Below the pieces are notes generated by a model. It saw nothing but the letters and a program-made list of their open reading frames with translations, was not told where the DNA came from and searched no databases. The position numbers and the translations under genes are program-made. A stretch of DNA of 64,000 bases from Microbacterium sp. cx-55 (GTDB taxonomy: Bacteria > Actinomycetota > Actinomycetes > Actinomycetales > Microbacteriaceae): contig NZ_CP088261.1 in NCBI RefSeq assembly GCF_021117345.1, forward strand, positions 806,001-870,000, written 5' to 3'. Below are positions 45,761 to 53,538 of this stretch, piece after piece (the first letter of the stretch is position 1; each line of letters begins with the position of its first letter).

Positions 45761-47052
45761 CCACGACCGCCGTCCCCGAGCACGTCGTCCCCGACGCGCC
45801 CCTGGCGCGCACCGTCGTCGTCAGCTGGAAGGCCCCGATCGCCTTCGCCGCGCTGACGGTGCTCGGCGCCATCCTGTTCCTCCTGGTCGGGCACGGTCAG
45901 GAGACCGTGTTCCGCATCACCTCCGACGGCGACGCGATCCAGCTCGCCGACATCACCCTCGACGCGGGTCTGACGGGCGTGATCTGCACGATCGGCCTCG
46001 TCGTCGTGACGGCCGCATCCGCGTATCTGGTGTGGAAGCGCCGCCGGGTTCCGCTCTGGCTCATGGTCGTGTTCGCGGTGCTCTTCATGGTGGGCTTCCT
46101 CACCTGGGCGGGATCCGGCGCGCGCACCAACGTCATCCCGCTCGCCGGTCTCCTCGCCGGTGGCATCAGCCTCTCCGTGCCACTCATCTACGGTGCGCTC
46201 GCGGGCGTCATCAGTGAGCGCGTCGGCGTCGTGAACATCGCGATCGAGGGTCAGCTGCTCGCCGGGGCCTTCACATCCGCCGTCGTGGCGACGGCGACCG
46301 GGCAACCGCTCCTCGGACTCGTGGCCGCCGGCGTCGCCGGCGTGCTCGTCTCGTTCGTGCTGGCGGCGTTCGCGATCAAGTACTTCGTCGACCAGGTCAT
46401 TGTCGGTGTCGTGCTGAACGTGCTGGTCACCGGCCTCACGAGCTTCCTGTTCTCGCAACTGCTGGCCCCGAACGCGGCGACCCTCAACACCCCGCCGCGG
46501 TTCGAACGCATCCCGATCCCCGTGCTCAGCGACATCCCCCTGATCGGGCCGATGTTCTTCCGCCAGACGATCATCGTGTACCTGATGTACGTGCTGGTCG
46601 CCGCGGTCTACTTCGGTCTTTTCCACACCAAGTGGGGGCTGCGCCTCCGCGCCGTCGGCGAGCACCCGCAGGCCGCCGACACCGTCGGCATCAACATCGC
46701 CCGCACGCGGTTCTGGAACGTCTCGCTGGGCGGGGCGATCGCCGGCATGGGTGGCGCCTTCTTCACGCTCGGCTCGGTCGGTGCGTTCAACAAGGAGATG
46801 ACCGCGGGCGCCGGATTCATCGCGCTCGCGGCCGTCATCTTCGGCCAGTGGGACCCGCTGAAGGCGACCCTCGCGGCGCTGCTGTTCGGCTTCGCGTCCA
46901 ACCTGCAGAACACGCTCGGCGTCATCGGTTCGCCGGTGCCAAGCGAGTTCATGCTGATGCTGCCGTACGTCGTGACGATCTTCGCCGTGGCGGGGCTCGT
47001 CGGCAAGGTGCGCGGACCCGCCGCATCCGGCAAGCCGTATATCAAGGGGTGA
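45757..47052 (+). CDS. Nucleoside ABC importer permease (NupQ-like)
   Basis: The 431-residue second permease has the signature SVPLIYGALAGVISERVGVVNIAIEGQLLAGAF, the counterpart of the motif in its partner, and ends in a short basic tail. About ten hydrophobic segments are visible. Two extra N-terminal helices (LTVLGAILFLLVG and LTGVICTIGLVVVTAASAYLV) precede the core. The start is GTG 45757, overlapping the upstream stop. Confidence 0.9.
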   Translation: MTTTAVPEHVVPDAPLARTVVVSWKAPIAFAALTVLGAILFLLVGHGQETVFRITSDGDAIQLADITLDAGLTGVICTIGLVVVTAASAYLVWKRRRVPLWLMVVFAVLFMVGFLTWAGSGARTNVIPLAGLLAGGISLSVPLIYGALAGVISERVGVVNIAIEGQLLAGAFTSAVVATATGQPLLGLVAAGVAGVLVSFVLAAFAIKYFVDQVIVGVVLNVLVTGLTSFLFSQLLAPNAATLNTPPRFERIPIPVLSDIPLIGPMFFRQTIIVYLMYVLVAAVYFGLFHTKWGLRLRAVGEHPQAADTVGINIARTRFWNVSLGGAIAGMGGAFFTLGSVGAFNKEMTAGAGFIALAAVIFGQWDPLKATLAALLFGFASNLQNTLGVIGSPVPSEFMLMLPYVVTIFAVAGLVGKVRGPAASGKPYIKG

Positions 47053-47108
47053 CCCCCTCGGATGCGGTTCGCCGCACCCTGACTCTGTTCGACAACTGAA
47101 AGGCGACC

Positions 47109-47510
47109 GTGACTGATATCGACTGGGACCAGCTTCGTACCGTGGCGAATGAGGCGATGCAACGCGCCTACGCGCCGTACTCGCGGTACAAGGTGGGCGC
47201 GGCGGCGCTGGTGTCGGACGGCCGGATCGTCTCGGGATGCAACGTCGAGAACGCCTCCTACGGCGTGGGACTCTGCGCGGAGTGCGGCCTCGTGTCCGAA
47301 CTCAACATGACCGGCGGCGGTGAGCTGGTCGCGTTCGTCTGCGTGAACGGCGCCGGCGAGACCATCATGCCGTGCGGTCGCTGCCGTCAGCTGCTGTACG
47401 AATTCGCCCTTCCCGGGATGCTGCTGGAGACCGTGTCGGGCATCCGCACGATCGACGAGGTGCTGCCCGACGCCTTCGGACCCCGCGACCTCGAGGAGTA
47501 CCGCCGGTGA
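47109..47510 (+). CDS. cdd: Cytidine deaminase
   Basis: The 133-residue zinc enzyme converts cytidine and deoxycytidine to uridine forms. YSRYKVGAAAL opens the core. The catalytic zinc site is NVENASYGVGLCAECGL, in which Cys replaces the usual His of the tetrameric type (CAE), plus MPCGRCRQLL with the two other Cys. GTG 47109 has AAAGG upstream. Its stop overlaps the deoA start (GTGA). Confidence 0.94.
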   Translation: MTDIDWDQLRTVANEAMQRAYAPYSRYKVGAAALVSDGRIVSGCNVENASYGVGLCAECGLVSELNMTGGGELVAFVCVNGAGETIMPCGRCRQLLYEFALPGMLLETVSGIRTIDEVLPDAFGPRDLEEYRR

Positions 47511-48799
47511 GCGCGGTCGAACCGTTCGACGCCGTCGACGTCATCCGCGCCAAGCGCGACGGCGGGGCCGTCCCCGACGACGCGCTGCGCTGGATGATCG
47601 ACGCGTACACCCGCGAGTACGTCACCGACGCGCAGATGGCCGCGTTCGCGATGGCCGTGCTGCTCAATGGCATGGAACGCGATGAGATCCGCGTGATGAC
47701 CGACGCGATGATCGCTTCGGGCGAGCGGATGAGCTTCGCCGGTCTCGGCAAGACGACGGTCGACAAGCACTCCACGGGCGGAGTCGGCGACAAGATCACC
47801 CTCCCGCTCGCGCCCCTCGTCGCGGCCTTCGGGGTCGCCGTGCCGCAGCTGTCGGGCCGGGGGCTCGGTCACACCGGCGGCACCCTCGACAAGCTCGAGT
47901 CGATTCCGGGGTGGCGCGCCGCCCTGTCGAACGATGAGATGTTCGCCCAGCTCGCCTCGGTCGGTGCGGTCATCTGCGCCGCCGGCTCCGGGCTCGCCCC
48001 CGCCGACAAGCGGCTGTACGCGCTTCGCGACGTGACCGGCACGGTCGAAGCCATCCCGCTCATCGCGTCGAGCATCATGTCGAAGAAGATCGCCGAGGGA
48101 ACGGCCGCGCTCGTTCTCGACGTGAAGTTCGGCTCGGGGGCGTTCATGCAGGACGTCGATCGGGCCCGCGAACTGGCGCGCACGATGGTCGCCCTGGGCA
48201 CCGACTCGGGTGTGGCGACGACCGCGCTGCTCACCGATATGAACACGCCCCTGGGGCTCGCGATCGGCAACGCGAACGAGGTTCGCGAGTCGGTCGAGGT
48301 GCTCGCCGGCGGAGGGCCCGCCGACGTGGTGGAGCTGACCGTCGCGCTCGCCCGCGAGATGCTCGCGCTGGCGGGTCAGCCGGACGCCGACGTCGAAGCC
48401 GCGCTCCGCGACGGACGTGCGATGGACGCCTGGCGCCGCATGATCATCGCCCAGGACGGCGACCCGGATGCCGAGCTGCCGGTCGCGCGCGAAACCCACA
48501 CCGTCACGGCCACCGAATCCGGCGTCATCACGCGGATGGAGGCGCTGCCGTTCGGCATCGCCGCGTGGCGCCTCGGCGCCGGCCGCGCGCGTCCGCAGGA
48601 CCCGGTCGTGCACGCGGCCGGCATCGACCTGCACGTGAAGCCGGGCGACCGGATCGCCGCTGGACAGCCGCTGTTCACCCTGTCGGCGGATGATGGCGAC
48701 CGATTCGCCCGTGCCCTCGGTGCCCTCGAGGGCGCCTGGGAGATCGGCGGGGCGGCACCGGCCGCATCCGCCCGCGTCCTCGAACGCATCACCGCCTGA
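47507..48799 (+). CDS. deoA: Thymidine/pyrimidine-nucleoside phosphorylase
   Basis: The 430-residue enzyme splits thymidine, and perhaps uridine, with phosphate. It carries the glycosyltransferase family 3 signature SGRGLGHTGGTLDKLESIPG, and KHSTGGVGDK for phosphate binding. The C-terminal domain has the usual alpha/beta hammerhead part. GTG 47507 has GAGG upstream and is coupled to cdd. It passes ribose phosphates to central metabolism. Confidence 0.94.
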   Translation: MSAVEPFDAVDVIRAKRDGGAVPDDALRWMIDAYTREYVTDAQMAAFAMAVLLNGMERDEIRVMTDAMIASGERMSFAGLGKTTVDKHSTGGVGDKITLPLAPLVAAFGVAVPQLSGRGLGHTGGTLDKLESIPGWRAALSNDEMFAQLASVGAVICAAGSGLAPADKRLYALRDVTGTVEAIPLIASSIMSKKIAEGTAALVLDVKFGSGAFMQDVDRARELARTMVALGTDSGVATTALLTDMNTPLGLAIGNANEVRESVEVLAGGGPADVVELTVALAREMLALAGQPDADVEAALRDGRAMDAWRRMIIAQDGDPDAELPVARETHTVTATESGVITRMEALPFGIAAWRLGAGRARPQDPVVHAAGIDLHVKPGDRIAAGQPLFTLSADDGDRFARALGALEGAWEIGGAAPAASARVLERITA

Positions 48800-48838
48800 C
48801 CCGTCCACCACCGCACCCCCCACGCCGAGGAGCCCCCG

Positions 48839-49954
48839 ATGCCCATCGATCAGCACGCAGACGCCCTGGTGGAAGGCGTGTCGCTACGCGGCCTGCCGAA
48901 GGTCTCGCTGCACGACCACCTCGACGGTGCCCTGCGCCCCGAGACCATCATCGAGCTGGCGTCCGACGCCGGCGTCGACGTGCCCGAATCCGACGCCGAC
49001 GATCTCGCCGACTGGTTCGCCGACAAGAGCGACTCCGGGTCGCTTGTCGAGTATCTGAAGACGTTCGATCTGACGACCGCGGTCATGCAGACGCGCGAGG
49101 GCCTCACCCGGGTCGCTCGCGAGTTCGTCGAGGACCTCGCGGAGGACGGCGTGATCTACGGCGAGGTGCGCTGGGCGCCCGAGCAGCACCTCGGCGGCGG
49201 ACTCTCGCTCGACGAGGTCGTGGAAGCCGTGCAGGACGGGCTCGAGGAGGGCGAGGATGCGGCGGCCGACGCCGGTCACGACATCCGCGTCGGTCAGCTC
49301 CTGACGGCCATGCGCCACACGGACCGCTCGCTGGAGATCGCCAAGCTCGCCGTCGCCTTCCGCGAGCGCGGTGCGGTCGGTTTCGACATCGCCGGGCCCG
49401 AGGACGGCTTCGCGCCGTCGCGCCACCGCGCGGCCTTCGACTATCTGGCCTCCGAGTTCTTCCCGGTCACGGTGCACGCGGGTGAGGCGGCGGGGCTCGA
49501 CAGCATCCGCTCGGCGCTCATCGACGGCCGTGCGCTGCGGCTCGGCCACGGTGTGCGCATCGCCGAAGACCTCGAGGTCGTCTCGCGCGCCGGCGACATG
49601 GTCGAGGTCGTGTTCGGCGACCTGGCTCGCTGGGTGCGCGACCGCGAGATCCCGCTCGAGCTGTCGCCGTCGTCGAACCTGCAGACCGGCGCGATCGCGG
49701 CGTGGGGTCAAGAGCTCGGGGACCACCCGTTCGACCTGCTCTACCAGCTCGGTTTCGCCGTCACCGTGAACGTCGACAACCGCACGATGAGCCGCACGTC
49801 GCTCACGCGCGAGTTGGCGCTGCTCGCCGAGACGTTCGAGTACGGCCTGGAAGACATCGAGACGTTCCAGCTCAACGCGGCCGCGGCCGCATTCCTCCCG
49901 GTGGAGGAGCGCGAAGAGCTCATCGAGCTCATCGGCGAGGGCTTCGACCACTGA
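48839..49954 (+). CDS. add: Adenosine deaminase
   Basis: The 371-residue enzyme converts adenosine to inosine. The zinc motif is KVSLHDHLDGALRP, with EVRWAPEQHL, VTVHAGEAAGLDSIR, LRLGHGVRIAEDL and the metal Asp region VNVDNRTMSRTSL completing the site. The HDHLDG form of the first motif is typical of actinobacteria. It ends the nucleoside operon, 39 bp after deoA, and ATG 48839 has GAGGAG upstream. Confidence 0.94.
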   Translation: MPIDQHADALVEGVSLRGLPKVSLHDHLDGALRPETIIELASDAGVDVPESDADDLADWFADKSDSGSLVEYLKTFDLTTAVMQTREGLTRVAREFVEDLAEDGVIYGEVRWAPEQHLGGGLSLDEVVEAVQDGLEEGEDAAADAGHDIRVGQLLTAMRHTDRSLEIAKLAVAFRERGAVGFDIAGPEDGFAPSRHRAAFDYLASEFFPVTVHAGEAAGLDSIRSALIDGRALRLGHGVRIAEDLEVVSRAGDMVEVVFGDLARWVRDREIPLELSPSSNLQTGAIAAWGQELGDHPFDLLYQLGFAVTVNVDNRTMSRTSLTRELALLAETFEYGLEDIETFQLNAAAAAFLPVEEREELIELIGEGFDH

Positions 49955-50054
49955 CCCCCGCGCGGGTTTCGTAGGCCGCTCCGGGTTGCGGGCCGCTCCG
50001 GGGTGTGCGGGCCGCTCCGGGGTGCGTGCCGCTCCGGGGTGTGTGCTCCTACCC

Positions 50055-50124
50055 CCGTCGCGCGCTAGTTTTCTGCTCGCGCGCCAGCGATCTGTGGCGC
50101 GGGTGCAGCGAACTAGCGCGCGAC
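50055..50124. repeat. Palindrome E, 70 bp
   Basis: The arms CGTCGCGCGCTAGTT and AACTAGCGCGCGACG are perfect over 15 bp, around 40 bp that contain GCGCGCCAGCG and GTGGCGCG. Only one copy is in the window. Confidence 0.88.
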
Positions 50125-50146
50125 GCCCTCGCCGCTCGTGACCGTG

Positions 50147-50208
50147 TTGGCGCCTGTTTCCTGTCGGGGCTTCAGTAGTTTCTGGCGCCGGAGCAGGAAA
50201 CAGGCGCC
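50147..50208. repeat. Palindrome F, 62 bp
   Basis: The arms TGGCGCCTGTTTCCTG and CAGGAAACAGGCGCCA are perfect over 16 bp. The loop contains a third TGGCGCC at 50182. Only one copy is in the window. It lies 52 bp before the stop of the hydrolase gene. Confidence 0.88.
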
Positions 50209-50260
50209 ATCGCGGCGAGGGCCCCGGTGAACGAGGGCGAGTGAGAGGGCGCGGCGGGGG

Positions 50261-51052
50261 TCAGCCGACGGATGCGGCGAAGTCGCCCACGAGCGAGGTG
50301 ATGTCGGCGCGCATGTCCGCATCCGGAATCGTTGGGGTGCCGTCGCCGGGCTGCAGGCCGTAGTCGCCGAACGAGGAGTGCCCGGCGCCGGGGATCTCGA
50401 TCAGCTCGGCGTCGGCGGGGAGCTGATCGCGGGCGTCGGCGATCTTCTCCGGGGTGGATAGGCCGTCTTCGCTGCCGGCGATGCTGAGCACCGGCAGACC
50501 GGATGCGGAGAGGTCATTGGCGCAGTACGAGCCGAAGAGCGCGAGCGCGTCGGCATCCGTGGCCAACTGGCAGGCACGGACTCCGCCCAGCGAATGCCCG
50601 CCGACGATCCAGGTCGCTGTATCGGGGGAGAGGCCCGTGAACGAGTCGAGCCCGCGCAGGTCGAAGAACGCGAGGTTCAGCCACGGTTTCGTGATCACGA
50701 CCGTCATCCCCCGCTCGGTGACGAGTCCGGACAGCTTCGACGCGTACGCCCAGGGGTCGACCTTCGCACCCGGGATGTAGACGAGTCCGGTCTCGCCCGC
50801 ACCGGCAGCGGGGGACAGGACGATCGCCGCGGAGTCGTCGGTCAGGACGATGCCGGGGTCTGCCCGCACGGCCGCCAGTGCCTCCGGCTCCGCGCCCATG
50901 ACGCCCACCTGGCTCCAGATGAGGATGCCGACGACCGCGGCGAGCAGCACGGCGCCCACGGATCCGAACACCCACGCGAGGATGCGCCGCATCCGTCGCC
51001 GCGGGCGCGCCCGCGTGCGGTCGTTGTCTTGGGGCGCGGTGGTGTCCGTCAC
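50261..51052 (-). CDS. Membrane-anchored alpha/beta hydrolase
   Basis: The 263-residue protein has a basic N terminus and one hydrophobic segment (ILAWVFGSVGAVLLAAVVGIL, about 23-43), which is either a signal anchor or an uncleaved signal. The rest is an alpha/beta hydrolase with the nucleophile elbow GGHSLGGVRA (Ser about 150), an Asp candidate in SIAGSEDGLSTP and the His in GAGHSSFGDYG. It would act outside the membrane. Its substrate, probably an ester, is unknown. It is monocistronic, with palindromes on both sides. Confidence 0.85.
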   Translation of the reverse strand: MTDTTAPQDNDRTRARPRRRMRRILAWVFGSVGAVLLAAVVGILIWSQVGVMGAEPEALAAVRADPGIVLTDDSAAIVLSPAAGAGETGLVYIPGAKVDPWAYASKLSGLVTERGMTVVITKPWLNLAFFDLRGLDSFTGLSPDTATWIVGGHSLGGVRACQLATDADALALFGSYCANDLSASGLPVLSIAGSEDGLSTPEKIADARDQLPADAELIEIPGAGHSSFGDYGLQPGDGTPTIPDADMRADITSLVGDFAASVG

Positions 51053-51123
51053 CCCTCGAGCCTACGATCTCGCGAGCCCGTCCACCCCGGCTTCAGGTGT
51101 CCGCGTGGGCTGGCTTGGTCCGG

Positions 51124-51548
51124 GTTCACGTGTCGCGGATTGTCGGGCTGTGGCGTGGATTGCGACACGTGAGCCGGTGTGGCCTGGGTTCACGTGTCGC
51201 AACCTGCCGCGCCGCGTCGTGGATTGCGACACGTGAGCGGGAATCGCGCGTGGGCTGGTTTGGTCCGGGTTCACGTGTCGCAATTAGCCGGGGTGCAGCG
51301 CGGATTGCGACACGTGAGCGTCGATCGCGACGCGTGAGCCGGTGTGGCCTGGGTTCCCGTGCCGCGATCTGCCGTGGCGCGCCGCGGATTTCGCCACGTG
51401 AGCGCGGATCGCGCGTGAGCTGGCTTGGCCTGGGTTCACGTGTCGCAATTTGCCGGGCTACGGCGTGGATTGCGCCACGTGAGCCTGCCTGGCTCGGGTT
51501 CACGTGTCGCAATCTGTCGGGCTGCGGTGCGGATTGCGACACGTGAGC
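51124..51548. repeat. Palindrome array A2: six 51-bp hairpins
   Basis: Copies lie at 51124-51174, 51188-51238, 51269-51319, 51353-51403, 51434-51484 and 51498-51548, all in one direction. Each is again exactly 17 + 17 + 17 nt. The left arm is GTTCACGTGTCGCAATC-like and the right arm GATTGCGACACGTGAGC-like; the T at arm position 2 would form a G-U pair in RNA. Start-to-start spacing is 64, 81, 84, 81, 64 bp, a mirror-symmetric pattern that shares the 64-bp offset with array A1. Loops differ from A1 (GCCGGGCT-like). Confidence 0.93.
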
Positions 51549-51586
51549 ACAAACCGCCCCGCGCAACGGTCGCGGCAGTCGACAAC

Positions 51587-51741
51587 GGACCCCGTAACCC
51601 CACGGACCCGCGAACCCCACGGACCCCGTAACCCCACGGACCCACGAACCCCGCGAACCCCGCGGACCCGCGAACCCGACGGACCCGCGAACCCCGCGAA
51701 CCCCGCGAACCCCACGGACCCGCGAACCCGACGGGCCCGCG
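51587..51741. repeat. C-rich short tandem repeat
   Basis: About 155 bp consist of the phrases GGACCCGCG, AACCCCAC, AACCCCGCG and GGACCCCGT in tandem, with an 8/9-bp period that often adds up to 17 bp. The strand bias is extreme: C, A and few T on the + strand. It directly follows array A2 and lies downstream of mtlD. Confidence 0.85.
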
Positions 51742-51756
51742 GGGTGGCTCCTCGAC

Positions 51757-51777
51757 GGGGAGGTTCGGGTCCTCCCC
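51757..51777 (-). terminator. Hairpin at the end of the mannitol operon
   Basis: GGGGAGG and CCTCCCC form perfect 7-bp arms around a 7-nt loop, with a partial outward extension CGAC/GCCG. It begins 23 bp after the mtlD stop on the minus strand. Confidence 0.6.
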
Positions 51778-51799
51778 GCCGAGAGTCGGGAGGGCGGGC

Positions 51800-52951
51800 T
51801 CAGCGGAGCGCGGTGCGGCGTGCGGCGAACGCGTCGCGCACACGGGGATAGAGCGGATGCTGCGGCTCGAGCCCGGTGACCTCGCCGACGAGCACGTCGG
51901 TGTCGGTCTCGACCAGGCGGCGCTGGAGCTCCACAGCCTCCGGGTCCTCGGGCGACGAGAACTCGAGCGCCGCACCGATCGTGGCGACCAGGGCGTCGAC
52001 CGGCAGGCCGCGCTCGGCAGCCTCGGCTGCAGGACCGATGAATCGCTCGTGGCGGGAGAGCTTGCGCAGCGGCTGCCGTCCGACACGACCGACGGTGTCG
52101 GGAAGCCCCGGGTTGCGGAAACGGCCGAGGATGGTCTCGCGGTAACGGGCGAGCTCGTCGGGCGCGAAGCCGTGCGTGGCAATCAGCACGGCCGAGGTCT
52201 CGGCGAGTGTCGCCGACACGGCGGCCGCGATCTCCGGATCGGCCAGGACGTCCGAGATCCGATCGATTCCCGCGCGCGCGCCGTAGTACGCCGTCGTCGC
52301 GTGGCCCGTGTTGACCGTGAACAGCTTCCGCTCGATGTACGGTGCGAGGTCGTCGACGAAATGCGCCCCGGGGATGGTCGGCAGCTCGCCCGCGAACGGA
52401 CCCTGCTCGATCGCCCACTCGTAGAACGGCTCGACGAACACGTCGACACCCGCATCCGCGGGCTGACCGGGAACGATGCGGTCGACGGCGGTGTTGGCGA
52501 AGACCGCGCGGGCGGCGAGGGCGTCCCAGTCGGCGCCGGCCTGCTCGGCCATGTGCGCCCGCAGCTGATCGGTCGCGCGGATCGCGTTCTCGCACGCCAT
52601 CACCTGCAGGGGAGCGCGTGACGCGTCGCGCGCCGCGAGTCCGGCGTTCAGCAGCGGTGCGACGAAGCGCAGGATGTTGGGTCCGACGGCCGTCGTCACC
52701 ACATCCGCCGTCGCGATCTCATCGATGACCGCCTGCGGATCCGCGGCGCTGTTCAGCGCACGGAACCCGGTGACCTCGATGTCCACGCCGCCGTCGCCGA
52801 CTTCGTGGACCGTGTAGGAGTCGACCGCGTTGATCGCGTCGACGAGACCGGCGGAGACGTCGGAGAACACGACCTCGTACCCGCCCTCGTGGAGCAGGAG
52901 CCCCACGAAGCCGCGGCCGATGTTGCCCGCGCCGAAGTGAACGGCTTTCAC
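51800..52951 (-). CDS. mtlD: Mannitol-1-phosphate 5-dehydrogenase
   Basis: The 383-residue NAD enzyme converts mannitol 1-phosphate from the PTS to fructose 6-phosphate. The N-terminal NAD motif is [18 protein letters not shown], and the catalytic helix contains [16 protein letters not shown] with the conserved Lys, Asn and His. The start overlaps the mtlF stop by four bases. It is the last gene of the PTS operon. Confidence 0.95.
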   Translation of the reverse strand: MKAVHFGAGNIGRGFVGLLLHEGGYEVVFSDVSAGLVDAINAVDSYTVHEVGDGGVDIEVTGFRALNSAADPQAVIDEIATADVVTTAVGPNILRFVAPLLNAGLAARDASRAPLQVMACENAIRATDQLRAHMAEQAGADWDALAARAVFANTAVDRIVPGQPADAGVDVFVEPFYEWAIEQGPFAGELPTIPGAHFVDDLAPYIERKLFTVNTGHATTAYYGARAGIDRISDVLADPEIAAAVSATLAETSAVLIATHGFAPDELARYRETILGRFRNPGLPDTVGRVGRQPLRKLSRHERFIGPAAEAAERGLPVDALVATIGAALEFSSPEDPEAVELQRRLVETDTDVLVGEVTGLEPQHPLYPRVRDAFAARRTALR

Positions 52952-53379
52952 TGGTTCACCGTCGCGAGCAGGGTGTACAGCTCCTCCGGAGTCGATGCGG
53001 CCTTCAGGCGCGCGACGTCGTCCTCGTCGGAGAACAGGATGGCGATCTGCGACAGGATGTCGAGGTGCTCGTCGCCCTTGCCGGCGATGCCGATGACGAA
53101 CGTGACGTGCTCGCCGCTCCAGTCGACGCCGCCGTCGTAGCGGACGACCGAGAGCGCGGAGTCGAGGATCGCGTCCTTGGTCTCGTTGGTGCCGTGCGGG
53201 ATGGCGAGTTCGTTGCCCATGTAGGTGGACACCGTCTCCTCACGCTGCAGCATCGCGTCGTAGTAGGCGTCGGTCACGGCCCCCACGGACTGCAGGATGT
53301 CGGCGGCCTCGCGGGTCGCCTCCTCCCGGCTGACGCTGCCCGGGTGAATACGAACCTGCCCGATGCTGAGAACTGCCAT
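52948..53379 (-). CDS. mtlF: Mannitol PTS enzyme IIA
   Basis: The 143-residue protein passes phosphate from HPr to the IIB domain of MtlA. The phosphorylated His is in [15 protein letters not shown] (about residue 62), and the [17 protein letters not shown] segment is typical of the mannitol/fructose IIA family. It is separated from mtlA by 159 bp that carry palindrome D. Confidence 0.93.
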   Translation of the reverse strand: MAVLSIGQVRIHPGSVSREEATREAADILQSVGAVTDAYYDAMLQREETVSTYMGNELAIPHGTNETKDAILDSALSVVRYDGGVDWSGEHVTFVIGIAGKGDEHLDILSQIAILFSDEDDVARLKAASTPEELYTLLATVNQ

Positions 53380-53538
53380 GATGCTTCCTTTCGGTTGGTG
53401 TGCCCCGCCCGGGAGCCATGTCCCACTTTCTGCCGTTCAGACCGGGTCTGAGCGGCACAAAGTGGGACACGATGCGCAAAGAGTGGGACATGGAGAAGGA
53501 TGCGGGCCGCGCGCGTGACGCGGCCCGCATCCGGAAGG
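53380..53538. other. 159-bp gap inside the mannitol operon
   Basis: It separates mtlA from mtlF on the minus strand in an otherwise tightly packed operon. It contains palindrome D and the mtlF ribosome site (GAAAGGAAGC). No gene is seen. Confidence 0.5.
53416..53493. repeat. Palindrome D, 78 bp, with a third arm
   Basis: CCATGTCCCACT at 53416 pairs perfectly with AGTGGGACATGG ending at 53493. A third arm, AAAGTGGGACA at 53458-53468, pairs with TGTCCCACTTT at the left end. So one left arm can pair with either of two right arms, and an inner CTGCCGTTCAGACC...TCTGAGCGGCA stem fits between. The layout one-left, two-right is the same as in family C. It lies between mtlA and mtlF. Confidence 0.87.

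Larger units (their letters stand above)
49955..50260. other. 306-bp gene-free stretch with tandem repeat and two palindromes
   Basis: It separates the convergent genes add and the alpha/beta hydrolase. Four copies of GCCGCTCCGGGGTG start at 49975, 49992, 50011 and 50028 (spacing 17, 19, 17 bp). The palindromes E (50055-50124) and F (50147-50208) follow. No gene is seen. Confidence 0.6.
51053..51799. other. 747-bp gene-free stretch: palindrome array A2 and a short tandem repeat
   Basis: It runs from the 5' end of the hydrolase gene to the 3' end of mtlD, both on the minus strand. Array A2 fills 51124-51548, a C-rich tandem repeat 51587-51741, and a hairpin 51757-51777. Frames crossing it translate only to repeats such as RVRGVRG and are not genes. 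Confidence 0.7.

Noticed and set aside
51126..52595. 489-codon minus-strand frame across array A2 and mtlD
   Set aside because: It reads repeats (RGVRGVRG and similar) and the wrong frame of mtlD; it is not a repeat protein gene.
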